Assembly: GCA_903644035.1 (NCBI GenBank) | Contig: CAHJXG010000494.1 | Span: 1 to 5,214 of the forward strand | Direction of reading: 5' to 3' | Length of the DNA: 5,214 nucleotides | Source: Rhodospirillales bacterium | Lineage (GTDB): Bacteria > Pseudomonadota > Alphaproteobacteria > Acetobacterales > Acetobacteraceae | In this document: in pieces, positions 1 through 5,214 of the stretch | Layout: every line of letters starts with the position of its first letter | How positions within the stretch are numbered: the stretch's first letter is position 1 | The notes under the pieces: model-generated | Database searches by the model: none | The model's input: only the letters and a program-made list of their open reading frames with translations | What the model was told of the DNA's origin: nothing | Translations under genes and position numbers: made by a program

Positions 1-1131
1 ACCTGCACCGGCGACGGCAACGGCATGGCGATCCGCGCCGGCATCCCGATGCAGGACATGGAGTTCGTGCAGTTCCACCCGACCGGCATCTACGGCTCTG
101 GCTGCCTGATCACCGAGGGGTCGCGCGGGGAGGGGGGATACCTCACCAACTCCGAGGGCGAGCGGTTCATGGAGCGTTACGCGCCGACCGCCAAGGACCT
201 GGCCAGCCGCGACGTGGTGTCGCGGTCCATGACGCTGGAGATCAACGCCGGGCGCGGCGTGGGTGCCAACAAGGACCATATCCATCTGCACCTGGAGCAC
301 CTGGGCGCCGAGTTGCTGCATGAGCGGCTGCCGGGCATCAGCGAGACCGCCAAGGTGTTCGCGGGCGTGGACGTGACCAAGGAGCCGATCCCGGTGCTGC
401 CGACCGTGCACTACAACATGGGCGGCGTGCCGACGAACTACCGCACCGAGGTGCTGCGCCCGACCGCGCGCGACCCGGACGCCGTGGTGCCCGGCCTGAT
501 GGCAGTCGGCGAGGCCGCCTGCGTGTCGGTGCACGGGGCGAACCGGCTCGGCACCAACTCGCTGCTCGACCTCGTGGTGTTCGGCCGCGCCGCCGCGCAC
601 CGGGCCGCCGAGATCATCAAGCCCGGCGCCAGCCAGGCGCCGTTGCCGGCGCGCGCCGGGGAGGCGACGCTCGACCGCTTCGACCGCACCCGCAACGCGA
701 GCGGCGGCACCAAGGTCTCTGCCATGCGGTTCGAGCTGCAGAAGGTCATGCAGTCGCACGCCGCGGTGTATCGCAACAGCGAAAGCCTCAAGTTGGGCGT
801 GTCGAAGATGCAGGGCCTGTGGTCCGGCATGGCCGACATGCAGGTGAGCGACCGCTCGCTGATCTGGAACAGCGACCTGGTGGAGGCGCTGGAGTTCGAC
901 AACCTGATGGGCAACGCCATGACCACCATGGTCAGCGCCGAGAACCGGCAGGAAAGCCGCGGCGCCCACGCCCATGACGACTTCCCCGAGCGCGACGACG
1001 GCGAATGGATGAAGCACACCCTCGCTTGGTGCGACACGCAGGGCAAGGTAGACCTCGGCTACCGCGAGGTGAAGATGCAGACGCTGACCAACGAAGTCTC
1101 CGTGTTTCCCCCGAAGAAGCGCGTCTACTAG
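1..1131 (+). CDS. sdhA: Succinate dehydrogenase flavoprotein subunit, C-terminal part (5' truncated)
   Basis: This is the FAD-carrying catalytic subunit of complex II, which oxidises succinate to fumarate on the cytoplasmic face of the inner membrane and passes electrons to SdhB. The reading frame is open from base 1 (TCTGDGNG precedes the first ATG at 25), so that ATG is internal. About 376 residues are present against roughly 590-600 for the family, so about 220 N-terminal residues, including the FAD-attachment histidine, lie outside. Visible family motifs are QFHPTG (substrate-site His at 76-78), [11 protein letters not shown], the SRDVVSRS catalytic Arg (208-210), TVHYNMGG (His at 409-411) and HGANRLG (substrate Arg at 544-546). 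The C-terminus ends in the typical VFPPKKRVY, with TAG at 1129-1131. No disruption is seen. sdhB follows after 18 nt. In alphaproteobacteria sdhC and sdhD normally lie upstream, which would be beyond this window. Identification is very secure. Confidence 0.98.
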   Translation, partial: TCTGDGNGMAIRAGIPMQDMEFVQFHPTGIYGSGCLITEGSRGEGGYLTNSEGERFMERYAPTAKDLASRDVVSRSMTLEINAGRGVGANKDHIHLHLEHLGAELLHERLPGISETAKVFAGVDVTKEPIPVLPTVHYNMGGVPTNYRTEVLRPTARDPDAVVPGLMAVGEAACVSVHGANRLGTNSLLDLVVFGRAAAHRAAEIIKPGASQAPLPARAGEATLDRFDRTRNASGGTKVSAMRFELQKVMQSHAAVYRNSESLKLGVSKMQGLWSGMADMQVSDRSLIWNSDLVEALEFDNLMGNAMTTMVSAENRQESRGAHAHDDFPERDDGEWMKHTLAWCDTQGKVDLGYREVKMQTLTNEVSVFPPKKRVY

Positions 1132-1149
1132 GCGAAAGAAGCAAGAACG

Positions 1150-1932
1150 ATGGCCACCTTCACGCTGCCCAAGAACAGCAAGATCGGACAGGGGCAGACC
1201 TACAAGGCTGCGCCCGGCGCGACCCGGACCAAGGAGTTCCGGGTCTACCGCTGGAATCCCGACGACGGCGCCAACCCGCACATCGACACCTACGAGCTTG
1301 ACCTCGACAAGGTGGGGCCGATGGTGCTGGACGCCCTGATCTACATCAAGAACGAGGTCGATCCGACGCTCACCTTCCGCCGGTCGTGCCGGGAGGGGAT
1401 CTGCGGCAGTTGCTCGATGAACATCGACGGCGGCAACACCCTGGCCTGCTTGAAGGCGCATGACGAGGTGAACGGCGCCGTGCGCATCTACCCGCTGCCG
1501 CACATGGCCGTGGTGAAGGACCTGGTGCCCGACCTGTCCCAGGCCTACGCCCAGCTTCGCAGCATCGAGCCGTGGCTGAAGTCCGACACACTGCCGCCGC
1601 CGGATGCCGAGCGGCTGCAGAGCAAGGAGGAGCGTGCCGCCCTGGACGGCATGTGGGAGTGCATCCTGTGCTTCTGCTGCACCACCTCCTGCCCGAGCTA
1701 CTGGTGGAACGGCGACCGCTATCTCGGCCCGGCCGTCCTGCTGCAGGCCTACCGCTGGATCGCCGACAGCCGGGACGAGTACACCGGCGACCGGCTGGAC
1801 GCGCTGGAGGACCCCTACAAGCTCTACCGCTGCCACACGATCATGAACTGCACCAAGACCTGTCCCAAGGGGCTTAACCCCGCCAAGGCCATCGGAGAGA
1901 TCAAGCAGCTTCTGGTCGACCGCAAAGGCTGA
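1150..1932 (+). CDS. sdhB: Succinate dehydrogenase iron-sulfur subunit
   Basis: SdhB is the 260-residue electron-transfer subunit of complex II, carrying electrons from the flavin to ubiquinone at the SdhC/SdhD membrane anchor. The N-terminal ferredoxin-like domain has C80, C85, C88 and C100 for the [2Fe-2S] cluster (CREGICGSC...C); all four are Cys, whereas E. coli has Asp at the third position. The C-terminal domain has C171, C174, C177 and C238 for [4Fe-4S], and C181, C228 and C234 for [3Fe-4S]. The quinone-site elements SCPSYWW and RCHTIMNC are also present. Residue 175 is Phe where E. coli has Ala, between two cluster cysteines. The ATG at 1150 is preceded by a purine-rich stretch (GAAAGAAG, about 1135-1142) acting as ribosome binding site. 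The gene sits 18 nt after sdhA and 18 nt before the phosphatase gene, with no terminator on either side. Length and motifs are complete. Confidence 0.98.
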   Translation: MATFTLPKNSKIGQGQTYKAAPGATRTKEFRVYRWNPDDGANPHIDTYELDLDKVGPMVLDALIYIKNEVDPTLTFRRSCREGICGSCSMNIDGGNTLACLKAHDEVNGAVRIYPLPHMAVVKDLVPDLSQAYAQLRSIEPWLKSDTLPPPDAERLQSKEERAALDGMWECILCFCCTTSCPSYWWNGDRYLGPAVLLQAYRWIADSRDEYTGDRLDALEDPYKLYRCHTIMNCTKTCPKGLNPAKAIGEIKQLLVDRKG

Positions 1933-1950
1933 GCACCGGGCGGGTCCGAG

Positions 1951-2616
1951 GTGGCATTCAACGGGTCGCTGGACACGAGGCTTGGTCGCACCGATGCCTG
2001 GCGCGACAGCCTCTTGGTCGATCATGCGGTGTTCCGCACGGTCTGGACCAACTTCGCGGAGGTGATCCCCGGGCGGCTTTACCGGTCGAACCATCCGACG
2101 CCGGGTCACCTGGCGGCGGCATCCCGGCGGCTCGGGCTGCGCACCTTGGTCAACCTGCGCGGGCAGCGGAAGTGCGGGTCGGATGCGCTGTCGCGCGCCG
2201 CCGCGGCCCGGCTCGGCCTGGTGCACGTCGATATGGCCTTCGAGAGCCGCGGCGCGCCGCACCGGGACCGCATCCTGCGCTTCGCCGACATCTACCGGAC
2301 GCTGCAGACCCCGGCGCTGATGCATTGCAAGTCCGGAGCCGACCGGGCGGGCCTCGCCTCTGGCCTCGCCATCATGTTCGAGGGCGGCACGGCGGCCGAG
2401 GCATTGCGGCAGCTCTCCTGGCGCTTCGGCCACTGGCGCCGGGCACGCACCGGCGTGCTCGACGCCTTTTTCCTGCGCTACGCCGCCGAGGCCGAGGGCC
2501 GCCTGCCGTTCATGGAGTGGGTCCGCACCGAGTATGACGAGGTCGCGTTGAAACGCGATTTCGTGGCCGGCGGCCTCGCCAGCTTCATCAACGACCGCGT
2601 TCTGCAGCGCGAGTAG
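1951..2616 (+). CDS. Tyrosine/dual-specificity-type protein phosphatase family protein
   Basis: This 221-residue protein carries the cysteine-phosphatase signature HCKSGADRAG, with nucleophile C126 (2326-2328) and phosphate-binding R132 (2344-2346) in a CX5R loop. Upstream, PGRLYRSNHPTP (about 40-51) and LGLRTLVNLRG (61-71) match the N-terminal part of TpbA/DSP-like phosphatases. D94 or E98 could be the general acid, but that is a guess. No signal peptide or membrane segment is seen, so it is probably cytoplasmic. The likely reaction is dephosphorylation of phospho-Tyr/Ser/Thr or another phosphomonoester; the substrate cannot be read from sequence. The start is GTG at 1951, the first start codon after the sdhB stop, with only a weak GAG next to it. 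Expression may therefore rely on translation from sdhB, and co-transcription with sdhAB is likely. TAG at 2614-2616 lies one base from the stop of the convergent oxygenase gene. Family call good; precise function unknown. Confidence 0.85.
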   Translation: MAFNGSLDTRLGRTDAWRDSLLVDHAVFRTVWTNFAEVIPGRLYRSNHPTPGHLAAASRRLGLRTLVNLRGQRKCGSDALSRAAAARLGLVHVDMAFESRGAPHRDRILRFADIYRTLQTPALMHCKSGADRAGLASGLAIMFEGGTAAEALRQLSWRFGHWRRARTGVLDAFFLRYAAEAEGRLPFMEWVRTEYDEVALKRDFVAGGLASFINDRVLQRE

Positions 2617-2617
2617 G

Positions 2618-3250
2618 CTAGGCGGCGCGGGTCAGCCGCTTCATGAACGCCGATACCTTGTGCCGCCGCAGCTCGTAACGCGCCTTGTCGTCCGTCGTCA
2701 TCCAGTTCAACTGGATGACGTAGCGGCGGCCGACGAACTGCTTGTGGCCGTGCCAGGTGGTCGGGCCGTTGGGGAACACCAGCAGGGTGCCGTTCACCGG
2801 CGGCACCTCGACGGCATAATCCTCGATGTCGTCGGGGCCGCGCAGCAGCCGCAGGCAGCCCTCCTGCTTGGCCCAGGCCTCGGTGTCGGGGTTGAGATAG
2901 AGCAGCACCGTGACCCGCTTGGCCGTGCTGTCGCAATGGATGCGGCCGTCCTTCTCGCGCGATTGGCCGCGCAGCGTGACCATGACGGGCGCGTCGTCCA
3001 GGGCCAGGCCGAACTTCTCGGCGACCGCCATGCGGAAGCGGTCACCCTCCAGCTCGGTCATCAGGGCACGGGCGGCGTCGCCGAGGCGCAGGCCCTCGGT
3101 CGGGAACGAACCGCCCTTGGTCAAGGCGGGCAATCCCTGCACCACCTGTCCCAGCATCGGCGCCGGGACGAACTGCGGGACGACGACATGGGTGAACGGG
3201 TCGGCGGCGATGGGAGTGGCGGCGAGGGCCGCGTAATCAAGTGCGTTCAT
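2618..3250 (-). CDS. 2-oxoglutarate/Fe(II)-dependent oxygenase family protein
   Basis: This 210-residue protein is recognised as a 2OG-Fe(II) dioxygenase of the prolyl-hydroxylase-like (2OG-FeII_Oxy_3) type. The iron ligands would be H105 and D107 in the motif RIHCDS (His codon at 2936-2938) and distal H167 in TTWHGH (2750-2752). R175 or R176 in GRRYVIQLNW is placed to bind the 2-oxoglutarate carboxylate. Alternating strands such as RVTVLLYLN (112-120) and GTLLVFPNGP (154-163) fit the double-stranded beta-helix core. Such enzymes hydroxylate a protein or small molecule, turning 2-oxoglutarate and O2 into succinate and CO2; the substrate here is unknown. No signal peptide is evident, so it should be cytoplasmic. 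ATG is at 3250-3248, with only a weak TAGG-like ribosome site upstream. The gene lies 53 nt downstream of the small exported-protein gene on the same strand and converges on the phosphatase gene. Confidence 0.85.
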   Translation of the reverse strand: MNALDYAALAATPIAADPFTHVVVPQFVPAPMLGQVVQGLPALTKGGSFPTEGLRLGDAARALMTELEGDRFRMAVAEKFGLALDDAPVMVTLRGQSREKDGRIHCDSTAKRVTVLLYLNPDTEAWAKQEGCLRLLRGPDDIEDYAVEVPPVNGTLLVFPNGPTTWHGHKQFVGRRYVIQLNWMTTDDKARYELRRHKVSAFMKRLTRAA

Positions 3251-3269
3251 TCAACAAACCTAGGCGGAC

Positions 3270-3301
3270 CAGCCCCGTGGTTCAACCGCCATGGCGGGCT
3301 G
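3270..3301. repeat. Nested inverted repeats between the small exported-protein gene and the oxygenase gene
   Basis: The 53-nt spacer between the two minus-strand genes holds a perfect 12-bp palindrome, CCGCCATGGCGG, at 3286-3297. It lies inside a larger 6-bp inverted repeat, CAGCCC (3270-3275) against GGGCTG (3296-3301). In the minus-strand transcript these could form alternative hairpins just after the small gene's stop and before the oxygenase start. There is no T-run, so a classical terminator is unlikely. In GC-rich DNA such symmetry can arise by chance. Confidence 0.3.
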
Positions 3302-3303
3302 TG

Positions 3304-3534
3304 TCACGTGCGCGGGTCGCGCGCCGGCTTGAGCACGCCGCCGGTCGCCAGGAACTGCGCGCACTTCAGACTCCCTTCGCAGCACCGCTCCGGCGCGGCC
3401 GGTGCAGATACGCGCGTCAGGCCTCGCGCCGCGCAGGTGAAGAGTTGCTTTGTCGCCGGAGTGCGGTATTCGACCGCCGAGGCGGAGCCGATAAGGGTCA
3501 TGCCCAACGCGAGTGCCGCCAAAACCATTCTCAT
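3304..3534 (-). CDS. Small exported cysteine-containing protein of unknown function
   Basis: This predicted 76-residue protein has a clear Sec signal peptide: a positive start (MRM), a hydrophobic core (VLAALALGMTLIG) and an A-S-A cleavage site at residues 18-20. The mature part is about 56 residues with four cysteines (C34, C51, C52, C58), enough for two disulfides in the periplasm. I do not recognise the family. A longer reading from a TTG at 3570 is possible, but the ATG at 3534 is preferred because AGGGAGAG lies 7 nt upstream and the signal peptide then starts properly. It is the first gene on the minus strand after the divergent region and precedes the oxygenase gene by 53 nt, so the two may be co-transcribed. 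A periplasmic partner, metal-binding or redox role is conceivable but not shown. The ribosome site plus signal peptide make it likely to be real. Confidence 0.65.
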   Translation of the reverse strand: MRMVLAALALGMTLIGSASAVEYRTPATKQLFTCAARGLTRVSAPAAPERCCEGSLKCAQFLATGGVLKPARDPRT

Positions 3535-3541
3535 GGCCCGT

Positions 3542-3549
3542 CTCTCCCT
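3542..3549 (-). promoter_or_regulatory. Ribosome binding site that sets the start of the small exported protein
   Basis: On the minus strand this reads AGGGAGAG, a strong Shine-Dalgarno match, 7 nt upstream of the ATG at 3534-3532. The upstream TTG (3570) has no comparable site, and an ATG two codons further in (3528-3526) is less well spaced. This selects the 76-residue form. Confidence 0.65.
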
Positions 3550-3581
3550 GAGGTTGCAATTCTCGGACAAACGGCCCGCTT

Positions 3582-3609
3582 AATCTATAGATTGATTACT
3601 AACTCGCAA
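3582..3609 (-). promoter_or_regulatory. Candidate minus-strand promoter with an overlapping 12-bp palindrome
   Basis: This AT-rich patch lies in an otherwise GC-rich window, between divergent genes. On the minus strand, TTGCGA (3609-3604) could be a -35 box and TAGATT (3587-3582) a -10 box, with 16 nt between them. Transcription would start near 3575, giving a leader of about 40 nt before the ATG at 3534. The -10 falls within a perfect palindrome, AATCTATAGATT (3582-3593), which could be an operator. The match to consensus is modest, and no equally good plus-strand promoter for the ATPase gene was found. Confidence 0.3.
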
Positions 3610-3657
3610 TTTCTTGATGCGTGGCTTTATTGCCGCGCCCGTCCCTGCGTTCGATCC

Positions 3658-3661
3658 GGAG
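3658..3661 (+). promoter_or_regulatory. Ribosome binding site that sets the zapE start
   Basis: GGAG lies 7 nt before the ATG at 3669. An in-frame GTG at 3621 would add 16 residues (ALLPRPSLRSIRSHR region) but lacks a comparable site, and homologues as remembered begin near the downstream Met. The ATG is therefore preferred. Confidence 0.6.
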
Positions 3662-3668
3662 CCATCGT

Positions 3669-4829
3669 ATGACCCCGCCCTTGAATGCCAACGCCGGCGG
3701 GCCGCTCGCCTCGTATCGCGCCCGGCTCGCCGCAGGCGACCTCGCCACCGACCCGTCGCAGGCCCTGGTCGCCGAGCGGCTGCAGGTGCTTTGGATGCGG
3801 CTGCGCGGCTATGCGGCGGAGCCTCCGGTGGCGCCCGGCTTCTTCGGCCGCATGTTCCGGTGGCGGGACGACATGCCCGAGGACTTTCCGCATGGCCTCT
3901 ACCTGGTTGGCGATGTCGGCCGCGGCAAAAGCATGATGATGGACCTGTTCTTCGAGGCGGCCGACGTGCCGCGCAAGCGCCGCATCCATTTCCACGAGTT
4001 CATGCAGGAGGCGCACCGGCGCATCTACGCCTGGCGCCGCGCCCCGCACCGCCTGGCCGACCCGCACTCCGACGACCCGATCCCGCCGCTCGCCGACGCC
4101 ATCGCGGCGGAGGCGTCGCTGCTGTGCTTCGACGAGTTCCAGGTGAACGACATCGCCGATGCCATGGTCCTGGGCCGGCTGTTCAAGGCGCTGTTCGCCC
4201 GCGGCGTCGTCGTGGTCGCCACCAGCAACACCCGGCCGGACGACCTGTTCGCCGGGCAGCCCGGGCGCGACGCCTTCCTGCCGTTCATCGCGCTGCTGAA
4301 GCAGCATCTGGACGTGCTGGTGATGACCGGCAGCCGCGACTGGCGGCGGCAACGGCTGCGCGGGATGCCGACCTGGCACGTGCCGGTGGATGACCGCGCC
4401 GACCGGGCCCTGGACGAGGCGTTTCGTGAGCTGACCGCCGGCGCCAAGGCCCGGCCGGAGCGGCTGATGGTGATGGGCCGCGTCCTCGCCGTGCCGCTCG
4501 CGGCGCAGGGCGTCGCGCGCTTCGACTTCGACGCGCTGTGCGGGCAGCCGCTGGGGGCAGGAGATTACCTGGCGCTGGCGACGCACTACCAGGCCCTTGT
4601 GCTGGACGGCGTGCCCCGGCTGTCGCCCGACAACTACGACCTGGCCCGGCGCTTCATCGTGCTGATCGACGCGCTGTATGACCACCGGGTCAAGCTGGTC
4701 GCCAGCGCCGACGCGACGCCGGACCAGCTTTATGAGCGGGGAGAGGGCGCCCGCGCCTTCGAGCGCACCGCGTCCCGGCTGGAGGAGATGCAGAGCCGCG
4801 ACTACCTGGGCCTGCCACACCTCACCTGA
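3669..4829 (+). CDS. zapE: Cell division protein ZapE / AFG1-like P-loop ATPase
   Basis: From the chosen start this is a 386-residue protein, close to E. coli ZapE (about 375). It has Walker A GDVGRGKS (81-88), Walker B LLCFDE (151-156) followed by FQVNDIADAM, and sensor-1 ATSNTRPDDLF (184-194). The C-terminal signature YDHRVKLVASADATPDQLY (337-355) is typical of AFG1/LACE1/ZapE. In E. coli ZapE interacts with the division ring and matters under stress such as low oxygen. The mitochondrial relatives help turn over respiratory-chain subunits. The protein should be cytoplasmic or membrane-associated, as no signal peptide or transmembrane helix is seen. In many alphaproteobacteria zapE lies near TCA-cycle genes, which fits sdhAB being close by. 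It is divergent from the small exported-protein gene, and its TGA (4827-4829) sits inside a hairpin. No anomalies are seen; a long antisense frame over it is a composition shadow. Confidence 0.95.
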   Translation: MTPPLNANAGGPLASYRARLAAGDLATDPSQALVAERLQVLWMRLRGYAAEPPVAPGFFGRMFRWRDDMPEDFPHGLYLVGDVGRGKSMMMDLFFEAADVPRKRRIHFHEFMQEAHRRIYAWRRAPHRLADPHSDDPIPPLADAIAAEASLLCFDEFQVNDIADAMVLGRLFKALFARGVVVVATSNTRPDDLFAGQPGRDAFLPFIALLKQHLDVLVMTGSRDWRRQRLRGMPTWHVPVDDRADRALDEAFRELTAGAKARPERLMVMGRVLAVPLAAQGVARFDFDALCGQPLGAGDYLALATHYQALVLDGVPRLSPDNYDLARRFIVLIDALYDHRVKLVASADATPDQLYERGEGARAFERTASRLEEMQSRDYLGLPHLT

Positions 4830-4840
4830 CGGGGTGTGGC
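4814..4840 (+). terminator. Hairpin spanning the zapE stop codon, possible terminator
   Basis: GCCACACC (4814-4821) pairs perfectly with GGTGTGGC (4833-4840), giving an 8-bp GC-rich stem with an 11-nt loop that contains the zapE TGA. There is no run of T after the stem, so intrinsic termination is uncertain. It may instead protect the 3' end or act with Rho. Its position at the end of the gene, before a 116-nt gap, supports a transcript-end role. Confidence 0.4.
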
Positions 4841-4945
4841 GAATCAGTCGCAGGCGCGTCCCGTCATTGTGGCGACACGAGACTGTAATCCGTGCGTTAA
4901 CGTCCTTGGTTCATAGGTGGCCGCGCGTCTGATTGCAGGTGGAGC
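4830..4945 (+). promoter_or_regulatory. Intergenic leader of the exported coiled-coil protein, with its ribosome binding site
   Basis: This 116-nt gap should carry the promoter of the downstream gene if the hairpin ends the zapE transcript. TGTAAT (4884-4889) resembles a -10 box, but no well-spaced -35 was found, so no promoter is called firmly. AGGTGGAG (4937-4944) immediately precedes the ATG at 4946 and is the likely ribosome binding site, although its GGAG lies closer to the ATG than usual. Confidence 0.35.
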
Positions 4946-5214
4946 ATGACCCGAGTCTTCGTCCGTTTTCTTCTGGCCGGCACCATCCTGTCGACCACCC
5001 TCCCGGCGCTGGCGCAGGAGGACCCTCGCCTCGCCGCCATCGAGGCGCAGATCCGGGCCTTGCAGGCCGAGCTGGGCCGGGTGCGGCGCGATCTCAACGC
5101 CAGCAACTCCGAGCTGCGCGCCGCCCGCCAGGCCCGGACCCGTCAGCCCGAGGCGAGCGCCTCCCCGGGACGTGGGACGCAGCAGGCCAGCGCGCCGGGT
5201 CCCGGGGCCAACGC
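4946..5214 (+). CDS. Exported protein with N-terminal coiled coil, possibly porin-like (3' truncated)
   Basis: Only the first 89 codons are present; the frame is open to the window edge. Residues 1-23 form a Sec signal peptide: MTR start, hydrophobic core FLLAGTILSTTL, A-L-A cleavage before QED. Residues 29-57 form a regular coiled coil, with L29, I32, I36, L39, L43, V46, L50 and L57 at heptad a/d spacing. From about residue 64 the sequence becomes a low-complexity Gln/Ser/Pro/Gly/Ala linker. This layout (signal, short coiled coil, linker) is seen in some outer-membrane porins of alphaproteobacteria, where the coil may help trimerise the barrel. It also occurs in other envelope proteins such as YbgF/CpoB-like ones. 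Without the C-terminal domain the function cannot be settled. The gene is on the same strand as zapE, with the gap and hairpin between them suggesting separate transcription. Confidence 0.75.
   Translation, partial: MTRVFVRFLLAGTILSTTLPALAQEDPRLAAIEAQIRALQAELGRVRRDLNASNSELRAARQARTRQPEASASPGRGTQQASAPGPGAN

Noticed and set aside
438..1046. A 202-codon minus-strand frame opposite sdhA.
   Set aside because: It is fully antisense to well-conserved sdhA sequence, with no domain or ribosome site evident.
2660..3583. A 307-codon open frame on the plus strand opposite the oxygenase and small-protein genes.
   Set aside because: It lies antisense to a gene with intact catalytic motifs, has no recognisable domain, and long antisense frames are expected in GC-rich DNA.
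3614..4393. A 259-codon plus-strand frame overlapping zapE in another frame.
   Set aside because: The translation is Arg/Ala/Pro-rich without motifs, as expected of a shifted frame in GC-rich coding DNA.
3627..4820. A 397-codon open frame on the minus strand opposite zapE.
   Set aside because: The plus strand encodes ZapE with all its motifs; the antisense product is low-complexity, rich in His, Arg, Gln and Val, and typical of a composition shadow.
4895..4902. CGTTAACG palindrome upstream of the exported coiled-coil gene.
   Set aside because: Eight-base palindromes are common by chance, and no paired copy or promoter alignment supports a role.
1..5214. Search for mobile-element, CRISPR, tRNA or rRNA signals.
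   Set aside because: No transposase, integrase, regular spaced repeats, terminal inverted repeats or RNA-gene-like sequence was seen by eye.

Overview
The window reads as a chromosomal housekeeping region of a GC-rich alphaproteobacterium, probably of the Rhodospirillales/Acetobacteraceae type. This rests on the strong G/C preference at third codon positions, the alphaproteobacterial wording of the SdhA and SdhB motifs ([23 protein letters not shown]), the sdhA-sdhB gene order with no sdhC/sdhD downstream, and a ZapE/AFG1-type ATPase. The taxonomic placement is inferred from remembered family motifs; no search was run.

Layout. Positions 1-1131 hold the C-terminal two thirds of sdhA (flavoprotein subunit of succinate dehydrogenase), cut by the left edge. 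sdhB (1150-1932) follows 18 nt later with all eleven cluster cysteines. A small tyrosine/dual-specificity-type phosphatase gene (1951-2616) starts at a GTG only 18 nt after sdhB, so the three genes look like one transcription unit. The phosphatase stop and the stop of a convergent gene are separated by a single base.

On the minus strand lie a 2-oxoglutarate/Fe(II)-type oxygenase (2618-3250) and, 53 nt upstream of it, a small gene (3304-3534) for an exported 76-residue protein with four cysteines in its mature part. These two could be co-transcribed from an AT-rich divergent promoter region (about 3550-3660) that contains a perfect 12-bp palindrome.

On the plus strand, zapE (3669-4829) encodes an AFG1-like P-loop ATPase. 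A hairpin spans its stop codon. After a 116-nt gap, an exported protein with a regular heptad coiled coil begins at 4946 and runs off the right edge; a porin-like outer-membrane protein is one possibility.

Functionally, SdhA/SdhB catalyse succinate oxidation in the TCA cycle and respiratory chain (complex II). ZapE-type ATPases are linked to cell division under stress in bacteria and to respiratory-chain protein quality control in mitochondria. The phosphatase, oxygenase and small cysteine protein between them have no assignable substrate. I see no RNA genes, CRISPR arrays, insertion sequences or prophage genes, and nothing that clearly amounts to a new defence or mobile system. The items most worth a second look are the phosphatase appended to the sdh operon and the small cysteine-protein/oxygenase pair.
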